Origin: Candidatus Zixiibacteriota bacterium
GTDB taxonomy: Bacteria; Zixibacteria; MSB-5A5; GN15; FEB-12
Reading direction: 5' to 3'
Assembly (NCBI GenBank): GCA_029860345.1
Contig: JAOUBJ010000012.1
Coordinates: 62,001-126,000, forward strand
Length of the DNA stretch: 64,000 bases
Shown piece by piece: positions 17,620-27,567 of the stretch (position 1 is its first letter; each line of letters starts with the position of its first letter). The notes beneath the pieces were generated by a model. That model ran no database searches. It worked only from the letters and a program-made list of their open reading frames with translations, and was not told the DNA's origin. A program made the translations under genes and the position numbers.

Positions 17620-18327
17620 ATGCAAAAGAACCTGTTGATAATAATTGCGACAGTTGTGTTGGTGTCAGCATCGATGGTGTTCGCCGTAGACGACCCCCAC
17701 GGCACGACGAATTCCATTTACTGTGAACAGTGTCACATCAATCACAACTCGATGGGCGACATTCTGACTAACGCCACCGACTCACTGGTTGCGACTCTTT
17801 GTCTATCGTGTCATACACCGGGTGGCTGGGTACCGATGTCCAAGACCCTGTCGACCAAGCAGCAGGCCGATCCCGGCACGATTGGCACTTCCCACGCCTG
17901 GGATGCCCCGGCGGACAATGCCGATCTGGGTGCGTCGCTGCCGACCACTCAGGCGCTGTTGGACCATCTGACCCTGGACGACCGAATCACTTGCGGCACC
18001 TGTCACGATCCGCACAGCAACAGTAATTCACCATTTCTCAGGCTGGACAATTCGGCCGATGCGCTTTGTTTGGATTGCCACGCCGGTCGCGACAACAGCG
18101 ATGTAAAAACGTACACCGGTAATGAGCTATCGCACCCGGTCGGCATAGCCCTGCCTTCAGATGCTGATTTCCACAACCCGCCGTTGGACGTTGATGGGGT
18201 GGCGCAGCCAAACGACGGCAATCTTACCAATGACTTTGCGCTCTTAGCCGGCGACGTGGTGAGTTGCACGACTTGCCACGGCGTGCATTACTCAGATTCT
18301 AACTCGGGTACGACCGACGGACCATAG
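17620..18327 (+). CDS. 5-heme secreted c-type cytochrome
   Basis: 235 residues, signal peptide 1-22 (SASMVFAV). Five CXXCH: CEQCH, CLSCH, CGTCH, CLDCH, CTTCH. The order CEQCHINHNS, CLSCHTPGGW, CGTCHDPHSNSNSPFLR, ALCLDCHAGRD, SHPVGIALP, CTTCHGVHYSD shares the NxCH, SCHDPH-NS and HPV landmarks of the tetraheme pair but with an added fifth heme and a Ser/Thr/Gly-rich tail. It sits 10 bp after the T9SS-sorted propeller and 3 bp before the giant cytochrome, so all three are likely made together and may act on the cell surface. Confidence 0.9.
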   Translation: MQKNLLIIIATVVLVSASMVFAVDDPHGTTNSIYCEQCHINHNSMGDILTNATDSLVATLCLSCHTPGGWVPMSKTLSTKQQADPGTIGTSHAWDAPADNADLGASLPTTQALLDHLTLDDRITCGTCHDPHSNSNSPFLRLDNSADALCLDCHAGRDNSDVKTYTGNELSHPVGIALPSDADFHNPPLDVDGVAQPNDGNLTNDFALLAGDVVSCTTCHGVHYSDSNSGTTDGP

Positions 18328-18330
18328 AGT

Positions 18331-21300
18331 ATGGATTGGATAAGCATGACAAGTTTTTCCGGACTTCGGATTCCTCGGCTGGTCTTGGCTCTGGCGTTCG
18401 GACTGATGCTGGCGGTTCCGGCCGGAGCAGTGAACGTTGTGGATAACGGTACATTTGACTCCAATATCAACTTCTGGAACGCTGAGATAACAAAAACCGC
18501 CGGGACTCGGTCGTGGTCAAGTTCTGTTTTTGGCGTCAGCCAGGGATCGATCCAGTACATTACCACCACAGGTAACCGTCAGGAATTCCGGTTGACCGAC
18601 ACTACCACATTCAACGCACCTATTAGTTCCACGGATGCGCCGATTAATCTCAGCTTCTATTTTTACAAGACTTCGGTGAGTGCGACTCCGGATCGAAACG
18701 AAATCACGGTCTTTCTTATCAAGCCAAGCGGCTCTGCTGTAGCCCTTTGGAGCAACGTTGTCGACCCCACGGCCGGGCAGGTAATCGATGGAAACGTGGT
18801 CGATCAGGACATTTCGGCTGACTGCGACGAGAATGGTACATACAAACTGGTTCTCGATGTCTGGCTCAAGACAGGCCGGAATGGTGGAAACACTCAGGCC
18901 AACTTTGATGATATCGTAGTCGATGTCCCTTCCGCGGCCAACAACGCTCCGACTATTACGGCTGGTGCTACAACGGTCAGTGTCACGCCGGTTAACCGGT
19001 ACGGCAGTAATACGACAACGATCTCGACCGCGTTCAGCGATGCCGACGTCCCCGGTGTGGGCGCCTTTAATGTCACTTTCAAGATTCGTGAGCCGGGCGG
19101 CACAGAACTGACGCTGGTGAACAACCAGCCCAACGGCGGCGGCGGGTTAACGATCACCGATCAGGGCAGTGGCAACTACACCGCCAGCTATGTCTACAAT
19201 CCCGACGATGCTCAGGCTCTGGGTCTCTACGACTTGTATATGGAAGTTACCGACGGCACCGACAACGCTATTGATGGTTACACCTCCGGTGACAATGAGA
19301 ACCAACTTGAGATTGACGAAACGCTGCCAAACAACGCTCCGACTATTACGGCCGGTGCAACAACGATCAGCGTCACGCCGGTCAATCGATATGGCAGCAA
19401 TACCACCACTATCTCGACAGCCTTCTCAGATTCCGACGTCCCGGGTGGGGGTGCTTTCAACGTCACTTTCAAGATTCGTGAGCCGGGCGGCGCAGAACTG
19501 ACGCTGGTGAACAATCAGCCCAACGGCGGCGGCGGGTTGACGATCACCGATCAGGGCAGTGGCAACTACACCGCCAGCTATGTCTACAATCCCGACGATG
19601 CTCAGGCCCTGGGTCTCTACGACTTGTATATGGAAGTAACCGACGGCACCGACAACGCTATTGATGGTTACACCTCCGGTGACAATGAAAACCAACTTGA
19701 GATTGACGAAACGCTGCCAAACAACGCTCCGACTATTACGGCCGGTGCAACAACGATCAGCGTCACGCCGGTCAATCGATATGGCAGCAATACCACCACT
19801 ATCTCGACAGCCTTCTCAGATTCCGACGTCCCGGGTGGGGGTGCTTTCAACGTCACTTTCAAGATTCGTGAGCCGGGCGGCGCAGAACTGACGCTGGTGA
19901 ACAATCAGCCCAACGGCGGCGGCGGGTTGACGATCACCGATCAGGGCAGTGGCAACTACACCGCCAGCTATGTCTACAATCCCGACGATGCTCAGGCCCT
20001 GGGTCTCTACGACTTGTATATGGAAGTTACCGACGGTACCGACAACGCTATTGATGGTTACACCTCCGGTGACAATGAAAACCAACTTGAGATTGACGAG
20101 ACGCTGCCGAACAACGCCCCCACGCTGACACCCGGCGCTGTGGAACCGAGTGTCACGCCAGTTGTCCGAATCGGCGCCAACACAACAACTCTGTCTGCCA
20201 CATTCAATGACGCCGATGAGCCGGGCGTGGGCGCGTTCAACGTATCGTTCAAAGTTCGGGAGCCGAACAACTCCAGTGAAATCCTGCTGGCGATCAACCA
20301 ACCGAACGGTTCTGGCGGCGTTACGATAATCGACAACGGTGGCGGCAGTTATACCGCAAGTTTCGTGTACAATCCAAACGACGCGGCTGAGTTGGGGTTT
20401 TACGATACGTACTTTGATGTTACCGATGGCACCGATAACGCCATTGACGGCTATTCCGCCGGTGACAACACCGATGAACTTGAAATCATAGACCCGCCCA
20501 ACAACCCGCCGATCGTAACGCTCGGTGCGACCGGTGTGAGTCCGGCAACGGTGAATCGCCTGGGTGGATTGACTACCGTTATTTCAACGAGTTTTTCCGA
20601 TGCCGACGCGCCGGGCGTGAGTGCCTTTAATGTCACTTTCAAAATCCGCGAAAAGAACGACATTACGGAGTTGACCCTGGTAAATAACCAACCCAATGGT
20701 GGCGGCGGACTGACGATTACGGACGACGGCGGCGGCGACTATACGGCCAGCTATACCTATAATCCCAGCGATGCGGCAGATACCGGTCTGTATGATCTTT
20801 ATTTCGAGGTAACCGACGGTACCGATAATGTCATTGATCCTTACACCTCAAACGTGGATGAGCTTGAGGTATTTGAGCCGGCCGGGAACCAGGTGCCGAC
20901 ACTGGCCGCCAGTGCAACCACGGTCACGCCTGACTGGGTGCTCAGGTCGGGTACGAACACAACGGTGATAAGCGCCGATTTCACTGATGCCGACGATCCG
21001 GGCGTAGGTGCTTTTACAGTCACTTTCCAGGTCCAAAGGCCGGATAACAGCACCGTGGAGACTCTGGTTAACAACGAACCGAACGGAAGCGGTGGTTTGA
21101 CAATCACCGATAACGGCGGTGGCTCTTACACGGCTGAGTATACCTGGGACCCACCGAACAACCAGACACTTGGTTATTACGATCTTTACTGTCAGGTCGA
21201 CGACGGTACCGACAACGCAACCGACGGTTTCGCGGCCAACCCGGATGAGTTGCAGGTTGTCAACACGCCGCCCAACAATGCACCGACGGTTACCGCTGGT

Positions 21301-24300
21301 GCGACCGGCGTAACGCCTACTTCGGTAGACCGGATTGGTGCCAACACCACCACAATTTCAACGGTTTTTTCTGATCTGGACCAACCCGGGGTCGGAGCGT
21401 TTACGGTTACTTTCAAAGTTAAAGACAACGTTGAAGCCGAGACAATTCTTGTCAATGCGTTAACCAACGGCAATGGCGGGCTTACCATCTCGGATGGCGG
21501 CGGTGGATCATACACAGCATCCTATACCTGGGACCCGGCCGATGCTCAGGCAATCGGCTGGTATGATTTGTACTTCGAGGTCACCGACGGCACCGACAAT
21601 GTGATCGATACATACGTTTCCAACCCTGATGAACTTGAGATCACCACGCCCGGCAACCAGGCGCCGACCGTGACACCGGGTGCGACAGCAGTCAGTCCCG
21701 GCACGGTGAACAGGATCGGTGCGAACACTACCACAATTTCCACCGCCTTTTCCGACGCCGATGAGCCCGGCGTGGGCGCGTTCAATGTCACTTTCAAAAT
21801 CCGCGAAAAGAACGACATCACGGAGTTGACGTTGGTAAACGCTCAGCCGAACGGCGGCGGCGGTTTGACAATTACCGATCAGGGTAGCGGCAACTATACG
21901 GCCAGCTACACTTACGATCCCAGTGATGTGCAGGACACCGGCTATTACGATCTCTATTTCGAGGTGACCGACGGTACCGATAATGTGATTGATCCCTACA
22001 CTTCAAACATCGATGAACTCGAAATCATCGAGCCGGCCGGCAACCAGGCACCGACCGTCACACCGGGTGCGACAGCTGTCAGTCCCGGCACGGTGAACAG
22101 GCTTGGTTCGAACACGACCACAATATCCACGGCCTTTTCCGATTCCGACGTTCCGGGTGTGGGCGCGTTCAACGTCACTTTCAAAATCCGCGAAAAGAAC
22201 GACATCACGGAGCTGACGCTGGTAAACGCTCAGCCGAACGGCGGCGGCGGTTTGACAATTACCGATCAGGGTAGCGGTAACTACACGGCCAGCTACACTT
22301 ACGATCCCAGTGATGTGCAGGACACCGGCTATTACGATCTCTATTTCGAGGTAACCGACGGCACCGACAATGTGATTGACCCCTACACTTCGAACGTGGA
22401 TGAACTTGAGATCGTTGAGCCGCCCAACAATCCGCCGACGGTTACGCCGGGTGCGACGGTTGTCAGCTTGACGCCGGTGAACCGACTCGGTACATCCACA
22501 ACCATTATTTCAACCAGTTTTTCCGATTCCGATGTGCCGGGTGTGGGCGCCTTCAATGTTACTTTCAAAATCCGCGAAAAGGACGACATCACGGAACTGA
22601 CTTTGGTGAACAATCAACCCAACGGCGGTGGCGGGTTAACGATCACGGATCAGGGCAGCGGTAACTATACGGCCAGCTATACCTATGACCCCACTGACGT
22701 ACAAGATACCGGTCTATATGATCTCTACTTTGAAGTAACCGACGGCACCGACAATGTTATAGACCCTTACACTTCCAACGTGGACGAACTTGAGATCAAC
22801 GAAGTTGTTGTCAACAATCCGCCGACCGTGACGCCGGGTGCGACGGTGGTTAATGTCTCACCGGTGAACCGCCTGGGTACAGCTACGACTATTATCTCCA
22901 CCAGTTTCTCCGATGCCGACGCCCCCGGTGTCGGCGCGTTCAACGTTACCTTCAAAATCCGGGAGAAAAACGACGTAGTCGAACTTACCTTGGTGAACAA
23001 CCAACCCAACGGTGGGGGCGGATTGACTATTACCGATCAGGGCAGCGGCAACTATACAGCTAGCTATACCTATGATCCTAGTAACGTTCAGGATACCGGC
23101 CTGTATGATCTGTACTTTTGGGTCAGCGATGGCTCCGACAATGTCACCGATCCTCATTCATCGAACGAAGATGAACTTGAGATCATTGAGGCTCCATTAA
23201 GTGCCACTCCCAACATAGTCGCCGGGAATACCTCCGTGAGCCCGTCTTCGCTCGATCGAGTCGGTGCCGGTACCACGCAGTTCAGCGCCACGTTCGACGA
23301 TACCGACGATCCCGGAGTGGCCGAGTTTTGGGTGACATTTAAGGTCCAGTCGCCCTATTCTGAGTTTCAGGAAACGGTTGCCGACAGCCTCAAGCACGGC
23401 GTTGGTGGCATGTCAATTGCCGATAACGGAGGCGGCTCGTATACCGCAACTTTCGACTGGGACCCGGCCGATAACCAATTGCTTGGCTACTATGACCTCC
23501 AGTGCGAGGTGGCCGACGCCTATGATGAAGGTTTCGACGCCTTCGCAAACAACGCCGATGAGCTTCTTGTCACCAACGGAGGTGAAAACATTGCTCCTGT
23601 TGTTTCGGGAGACGAGACCACCGCGACCCCAGCCGCGATCGAACGTATCGGCGCAAACTCCACCAGCATAGCGGCGACTTTTGCCGATGGCGACGCTCCG
23701 GGAGTCGGCGCTTTCACCGTAACATTCAAGTTGCGCGACACCAATAACGTCACCGAGATTGTGCTGGCTGATAATGTCGGCAACGGCGTCGGCGGTGTTA
23801 CTATTAGCGATATAGGTGGAGGCATTTACACGGCTTCGATAAGCTGGGACCCGGGCGATGCCCAGGATTTGGGTTACTACGATTTGTACTTTCACGTCAC
23901 CGACGGTGTGGACACATCATACGACGCTTTTCAAAACAACCTCGATGAACTGCAACTCTACGACGCTATTTCCAATAATCCTCCGACTCTCACGGCCGGC
24001 GCCACGTTCCCATTGCCTCTTTCAGTGAACCGTATCGGAACCGGTTATGTGATGCTCAAAACGGCCTTTTCTGATGTTGATGAACCGGGTCAGGGCGCCT
24101 TTACAATTACATTTAAGGTGCGTGATCTGGCCTCCGGTGAGGTGACGGTGGTCAACGCAGCCAAGCATGGAGAGCAGGGTCTGCGGGTTGTTGGTCTGGG
24201 TGGCGGCAACTACGAAGCGGCCGTACTGTGGGATCCCGATGTGGCCGAGCCGACCGGTGGGCACGATCTGTATTTTTCGGTAACCGATAACAACAACGCC

Positions 24301-26487
24301 ACGGCGATTGACGACTATGCATCCAACGACAATGAACTAAACGTAACATCGTCGGCCATACTCGGCGATGGACATCTGCTTCGGCGCAACAATGACAGCA
24401 CGACTTGCGGCGGCCCCAATAACGCCTGTCATAACCTGCCGGGGCACCAGGACCAGGATTGCCGGGTGTGCCATACGCCGCACGGAACCAAGAACATCTA
24501 CCTGGTGCGGGATACGATCGCCACTCCGAATTCGGGCGACATGGAAGTCATCTTCAAAACGCTCGGTATCGGTGACCCTTACAACGATCCCGATCCGGTA
24601 AAAGGCGACCCGAACTCCGGAGTGATGGCCGACTCCACCGACGGAGTTGTCACAGGTGTCTGCGAGGTATGTCATACTACGACGACTCATCATCGTAACG
24701 ATATGACTTATGGCTCTTCGGATTCGGCTGTTCACAATGATGCGTTGGATTGTACATCAGGTTGTCATCCTCACTCTTCTTCTTTCGCGGTGTCCGGCGG
24801 TGGGGAATCGAGCGGTGGATCGAACTGTTCCTGCCACAATTCGATTTTCACTCCCATGAACACCTCCACCACGTCGTATCACCACCAGTTGAGCAGTAAC
24901 GCCCCCGACTATGCATCCGCCTCAAGAACGTGTTTGATGTGCCATGTCGATCACGATATTTTCAGAGACGATCTCAACACCGGGTTTGGTACGCGCGCCA
25001 AGAACCTGCGCTCGGCGTTTGACAACAGCCCGGTGCAAGGTGATGCTACCGTCCTGTTGAACAGCGACTACCAGTCATCCGGTGCGGGCGGTATCTGTTT
25101 GTCTTGCCATACTTCGGCGTTGACTAAGACCAACAACCCGCCGGACGGCAGCACTCAGACTGCTGCAATATCGAAGACTGGTTTCGACGCCGCCACCGGT
25201 ACGCACAACTATAGCGTACCGTCGACTTTCTCAGGTCCCTCGACGTTCAACGCCAACTGCGTCAAGTGTCACAACGACACGATGACCAAAACCTATCAGA
25301 CGGGTACATATAAATTCAGTGCCCACGACAACCCCTATGGTCGCCTGCTGAATCCATTCGGAGCGGCATCCCCCGAGGATCCGCTGGAGGAAGTGGTCTG
25401 CTTCGGTTGTCATTCGTCGACCTCGAATCCGAATGCTGGAAGCAACCTGGATTACTTCGGTGTGCAGGCCATGAGTTCGACGGCGTTGCGGATCGAGGAT
25501 GCTATGAGTCTGCCTTATGGGCACCCCACCGGCGACTCCTCAGGTCTTCACTCCGACGGTGAGAATGCCGCAGCACTTGGCGACGGCACCCGTCACGCTG
25601 AGTGTGGTGACTGCCACAGTGTGCACGAGGCTTTGCAGGGTACGCACGATGGTTCTACGAGCCTGGTTTCCAACGCGCTGAAAGGCACCTGGGGCGTCAA
25701 ACCTTCCGGAGCCTGGCCGGACGCGCCGGTGCCAACCGATAACGCCAACGTCTTTGCGGCTCCCTCAGGCTTTACGGTAGTGAACGACGCTACGCTGGAG
25801 GAGTGGATGATTTGTCTGAAGTGCCACTCCAATTACACCACCCTTCCCAGCGGTAATCGCAATCTGGCAGAGGAGATCAATCCGAATTACGCGTCAACAC
25901 ACGGCATCACATCGGCTGGAACCAACTCGTATTGTAATACTACAACTATGAATGAACCCTGGGGTTCGTCCGGTCGCACTTGGTGCTCCGATTGTCATCG
26001 CTCCGACAACACCAATGATCCGGCAGGCCCGCACGGCTCCAACCAGGAGCATCTGCTGGTGGAGACCATCGTATCAGATGCAACCAACGGCACACCATTG
26101 TGCCACGTCTGCCATAAATCATCTGTCTATTGGAACGGCAGTGCATCGGCCAGTAGATACACCGATCACCCGGCTACGCAGGGACAGCATATCAGGGCGC
26201 CCGGATGTTTCGCCTGTCATATGTGGGATCACGCCGCGTTGGGCGGTTACGGTGAACCAACCGACGACTGGCCGGGGGGTATGGACAATCCCACCCCAAC
26301 GGCGCCACCGATCAAAATCTGGGTGCACGGCATGAACAAGAAGTGGGTCACCAATACTTACGACGGTACGGCTGGCACTGGTGACTCGACTGACGCCTTT
26401 GTAGCCGGATATCTTTCTAATCTGGATCACGTCAATACTAGGTGCTGGACCGAAACCTGCAAGAACCACGCGAATAAGGATTACTAA
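18331..26487 (+). CDS. Giant secreted protein: CBM-like domain, 14 beta-domain repeats, 11-heme cytochrome tail
   Basis: 2718 residues. Signal region about 12-36 (LVLALAFGLMLAVPAGAV). Residues about 38-200 form a jelly-roll/CBM-like module (VDNGTFDSNINFWNA). From about 204 to 2005 come 14 repeats of about 128-130 residues, each with N-N-x-P-T-x-T-x-G, ST-x-FSD-x-D-x-PGxGAF, FK-[IV]-RE, NGxGGxTI-D-x-G-x-G-x-Y-T-A-S and YDLYFEVTDGTDN. The last 700 residues carry 11 CXXCH (CRVCH, CEVCH, CLMCH, CLSCH, CVKCH, CFGCH, CGDCH, CLKCH, CSDCH, CHVCH, CFACH) and three variants: CX6CH, CX3CH and CXCH. The repeats would give a stalk tens of nanometres long holding a heme head away from the cell; that reading is inference. 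An in-frame ATG at 18346 is an alternative start. Confidence 0.9.
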   Translation: MDWISMTSFSGLRIPRLVLALAFGLMLAVPAGAVNVVDNGTFDSNINFWNAEITKTAGTRSWSSSVFGVSQGSIQYITTTGNRQEFRLTDTTTFNAPISSTDAPINLSFYFYKTSVSATPDRNEITVFLIKPSGSAVALWSNVVDPTAGQVIDGNVVDQDISADCDENGTYKLVLDVWLKTGRNGGNTQANFDDIVVDVPSAANNAPTITAGATTVSVTPVNRYGSNTTTISTAFSDADVPGVGAFNVTFKIREPGGTELTLVNNQPNGGGGLTITDQGSGNYTASYVYNPDDAQALGLYDLYMEVTDGTDNAIDGYTSGDNENQLEIDETLPNNAPTITAGATTISVTPVNRYGSNTTTISTAFSDSDVPGGGAFNVTFKIREPGGAELTLVNNQPNGGGGLTITDQGSGNYTASYVYNPDDAQALGLYDLYMEVTDGTDNAIDGYTSGDNENQLEIDETLPNNAPTITAGATTISVTPVNRYGSNTTTISTAFSDSDVPGGGAFNVTFKIREPGGAELTLVNNQPNGGGGLTITDQGSGNYTASYVYNPDDAQALGLYDLYMEVTDGTDNAIDGYTSGDNENQLEIDETLPNNAPTLTPGAVEPSVTPVVRIGANTTTLSATFNDADEPGVGAFNVSFKVREPNNSSEILLAINQPNGSGGVTIIDNGGGSYTASFVYNPNDAAELGFYDTYFDVTDGTDNAIDGYSAGDNTDELEIIDPPNNPPIVTLGATGVSPATVNRLGGLTTVISTSFSDADAPGVSAFNVTFKIREKNDITELTLVNNQPNGGGGLTITDDGGGDYTASYTYNPSDAADTGLYDLYFEVTDGTDNVIDPYTSNVDELEVFEPAGNQVPTLAASATTVTPDWVLRSGTNTTVISADFTDADDPGVGAFTVTFQVQRPDNSTVETLVNNEPNGSGGLTITDNGGGSYTAEYTWDPPNNQTLGYYDLYCQVDDGTDNATDGFAANPDELQVVNTPPNNAPTVTAGATGVTPTSVDRIGANTTTISTVFSDLDQPGVGAFTVTFKVKDNVEAETILVNALTNGNGGLTISDGGGGSYTASYTWDPADAQAIGWYDLYFEVTDGTDNVIDTYVSNPDELEITTPGNQAPTVTPGATAVSPGTVNRIGANTTTISTAFSDADEPGVGAFNVTFKIREKNDITELTLVNAQPNGGGGLTITDQGSGNYTASYTYDPSDVQDTGYYDLYFEVTDGTDNVIDPYTSNIDELEIIEPAGNQAPTVTPGATAVSPGTVNRLGSNTTTISTAFSDSDVPGVGAFNVTFKIREKNDITELTLVNAQPNGGGGLTITDQGSGNYTASYTYDPSDVQDTGYYDLYFEVTDGTDNVIDPYTSNVDELEIVEPPNNPPTVTPGATVVSLTPVNRLGTSTTIISTSFSDSDVPGVGAFNVTFKIREKDDITELTLVNNQPNGGGGLTITDQGSGNYTASYTYDPTDVQDTGLYDLYFEVTDGTDNVIDPYTSNVDELEINEVVVNNPPTVTPGATVVNVSPVNRLGTATTIISTSFSDADAPGVGAFNVTFKIREKNDVVELTLVNNQPNGGGGLTITDQGSGNYTASYTYDPSNVQDTGLYDLYFWVSDGSDNVTDPHSSNEDELEIIEAPLSATPNIVAGNTSVSPSSLDRVGAGTTQFSATFDDTDDPGVAEFWVTFKVQSPYSEFQETVADSLKHGVGGMSIADNGGGSYTATFDWDPADNQLLGYYDLQCEVADAYDEGFDAFANNADELLVTNGGENIAPVVSGDETTATPAAIERIGANSTSIAATFADGDAPGVGAFTVTFKLRDTNNVTEIVLADNVGNGVGGVTISDIGGGIYTASISWDPGDAQDLGYYDLYFHVTDGVDTSYDAFQNNLDELQLYDAISNNPPTLTAGATFPLPLSVNRIGTGYVMLKTAFSDVDEPGQGAFTITFKVRDLASGEVTVVNAAKHGEQGLRVVGLGGGNYEAAVLWDPDVAEPTGGHDLYFSVTDNNNATAIDDYASNDNELNVTSSAILGDGHLLRRNNDSTTCGGPNNACHNLPGHQDQDCRVCHTPHGTKNIYLVRDTIATPNSGDMEVIFKTLGIGDPYNDPDPVKGDPNSGVMADSTDGVVTGVCEVCHTTTTHHRNDMTYGSSDSAVHNDALDCTSGCHPHSSSFAVSGGGESSGGSNCSCHNSIFTPMNTSTTSYHHQLSSNAPDYASASRTCLMCHVDHDIFRDDLNTGFGTRAKNLRSAFDNSPVQGDATVLLNSDYQSSGAGGICLSCHTSALTKTNNPPDGSTQTAAISKTGFDAATGTHNYSVPSTFSGPSTFNANCVKCHNDTMTKTYQTGTYKFSAHDNPYGRLLNPFGAASPEDPLEEVVCFGCHSSTSNPNAGSNLDYFGVQAMSSTALRIEDAMSLPYGHPTGDSSGLHSDGENAAALGDGTRHAECGDCHSVHEALQGTHDGSTSLVSNALKGTWGVKPSGAWPDAPVPTDNANVFAAPSGFTVVNDATLEEWMICLKCHSNYTTLPSGNRNLAEEINPNYASTHGITSAGTNSYCNTTTMNEPWGSSGRTWCSDCHRSDNTNDPAGPHGSNQEHLLVETIVSDATNGTPLCHVCHKSSVYWNGSASASRYTDHPATQGQHIRAPGCFACHMWDHAALGGYGEPTDDWPGGMDNPTPTAPPIKIWVHGMNKKWVTNTYDGTAGTGDSTDAFVAGYLSNLDHVNTRCWTETCKNHANKDY
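18940..20109 (+). repeat. Three tandem 390-bp units within the giant gene
   Basis: Units at 18940-19329, 19330-19719 and 19720-20109 have exactly the same length (130 codons). Units 2 and 3 differ at only about four positions over 390 bp by eye, all or nearly all silent. Unit 1 differs from them at more sites, mostly synonymous. The other 11 beta-domains downstream are clearly diverged. This points to recent tandem duplication or gene conversion at the array's N-terminal end. Confidence 0.9.
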
Positions 26488-26504
26488 CACCAATTGGAGT
26501 TAGT

Positions 26505-27566
26505 ATGACGATCAACTTATCCTCCACCCGGCTGGCCTTTGTTCTCATTGCCGTCCTGGTACTGTTTTTGGTACTGTCGGCCATCATACCACAGCGCGAT
26601 ATTTCAGAAGATCAGCTTCTGGACTGGCAGGAGTACCTGGGTGATAATTACGTTGTCATCGATAAGCTTGGGCTGGATCGTATCTACTTCACACCAACGT
26701 TTTTCATCGTGCTCGGGCTACTCGGGGTCAACCTGCTGTTCGGTAACATCAAACGATTCCGAAGCGTTTACCAGGTCGAGAGAACACTTCTCAAAACTCG
26801 CCACCTCGGATCGATACTATTTCACTTTTCGCTGATACTGATAATGGTCGCCGTGATTCTCAATTTCCTCTACAAGTATCACAGTGTACTGGCCATGACT
26901 GAGGGCCAGACGTTGAAGGACCGACCGGAGTCGTACCACCATGAGTTTCACGGTCCCCTCTACGACAATGAGTACGGTCGTTTCACGCTCAGCCTCACCG
27001 ATGTCCTGAGCAACGACGACGCCAGTTTGAGTTTGGGGAATGTGGCGGCTATAGCTGTACAGTCCGCCAGGGCAAAACACGAGACGGAGGTTTCCACCAA
27101 CCACCCGTTTGAACTGGGAGAGCTTCAGTTCCACTACGGACTGAAAAGTGGCTATTCACCCGAGTTTTTTCTGACCGATTCGGCAGGGAACGACCTGTTT
27201 CGTTCATTTGTTCGAGTAGCCAATAGAAAGGAAGAGGGCAAGTACGTGCATCGAGACTTCATTGTGGTCCCGGAGGACAACCTGCATCTTGAGATCGAAG
27301 TAAACCCTGATTCTATTGGGCCAGACATCGCATACCGGATAACGGCCTTACAAGACAGTGTTGAGTTATACGCCGGTAGTATCGGTTCCAACGATACAGT
27401 TGGTTTTGCAGGCTATAAGTTTACTGTTCCCCGGCTGCGGCAGTGGTGCTATATTGATGTCGTGAAAAGTCCGTATCTAAATCTGGTGTTTTTTGGATTC
27501 TGGTCGGCGTTGGCCGGATTGACGCTCAGTTTCGTCAGCAGATTGAAGCGAGCGAAGGCGGCATAG
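26505..27566 (+). CDS. resB: ResB/Ccs1-type cytochrome c biogenesis protein
   Basis: 353 residues with GGAG 6 nt before the ATG. Topology fits ResB: a TM helix at about 9-29 followed by PQRD, a second near 62-82, a third near 100-122, a large periplasmic domain (about 125-320) and a final TM near 325-345. With CcsA/ResC, ResB forms the System II synthase that moves heme to the outside and ligates it to CXXCH apocytochromes. It lies directly after the giant cytochrome and 1 bp before ccsA, so the cluster encodes its own heme ligase. The apocytochrome thiol reductants (ResA, CcdA) are not adjacent; a TlpA-like protein at 43.8 kb is one candidate. Confidence 0.85.
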   Translation: MTINLSSTRLAFVLIAVLVLFLVLSAIIPQRDISEDQLLDWQEYLGDNYVVIDKLGLDRIYFTPTFFIVLGLLGVNLLFGNIKRFRSVYQVERTLLKTRHLGSILFHFSLILIMVAVILNFLYKYHSVLAMTEGQTLKDRPESYHHEFHGPLYDNEYGRFTLSLTDVLSNDDASLSLGNVAAIAVQSARAKHETEVSTNHPFELGELQFHYGLKSGYSPEFFLTDSAGNDLFRSFVRVANRKEEGKYVHRDFIVVPEDNLHLEIEVNPDSIGPDIAYRITALQDSVELYAGSIGSNDTVGFAGYKFTVPRLRQWCYIDVVKSPYLNLVFFGFWSALAGLTLSFVSRLKRAKAA

Positions 27567-27567
27567 A

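Noticed and set aside
18940-24350. Regularly spaced repeats that could suggest a CRISPR or satellite array
   Set aside because: The repeat unit is about 390 bp, in one continuous reading frame, and encodes homologous beta-domains, so it is a protein repeat.
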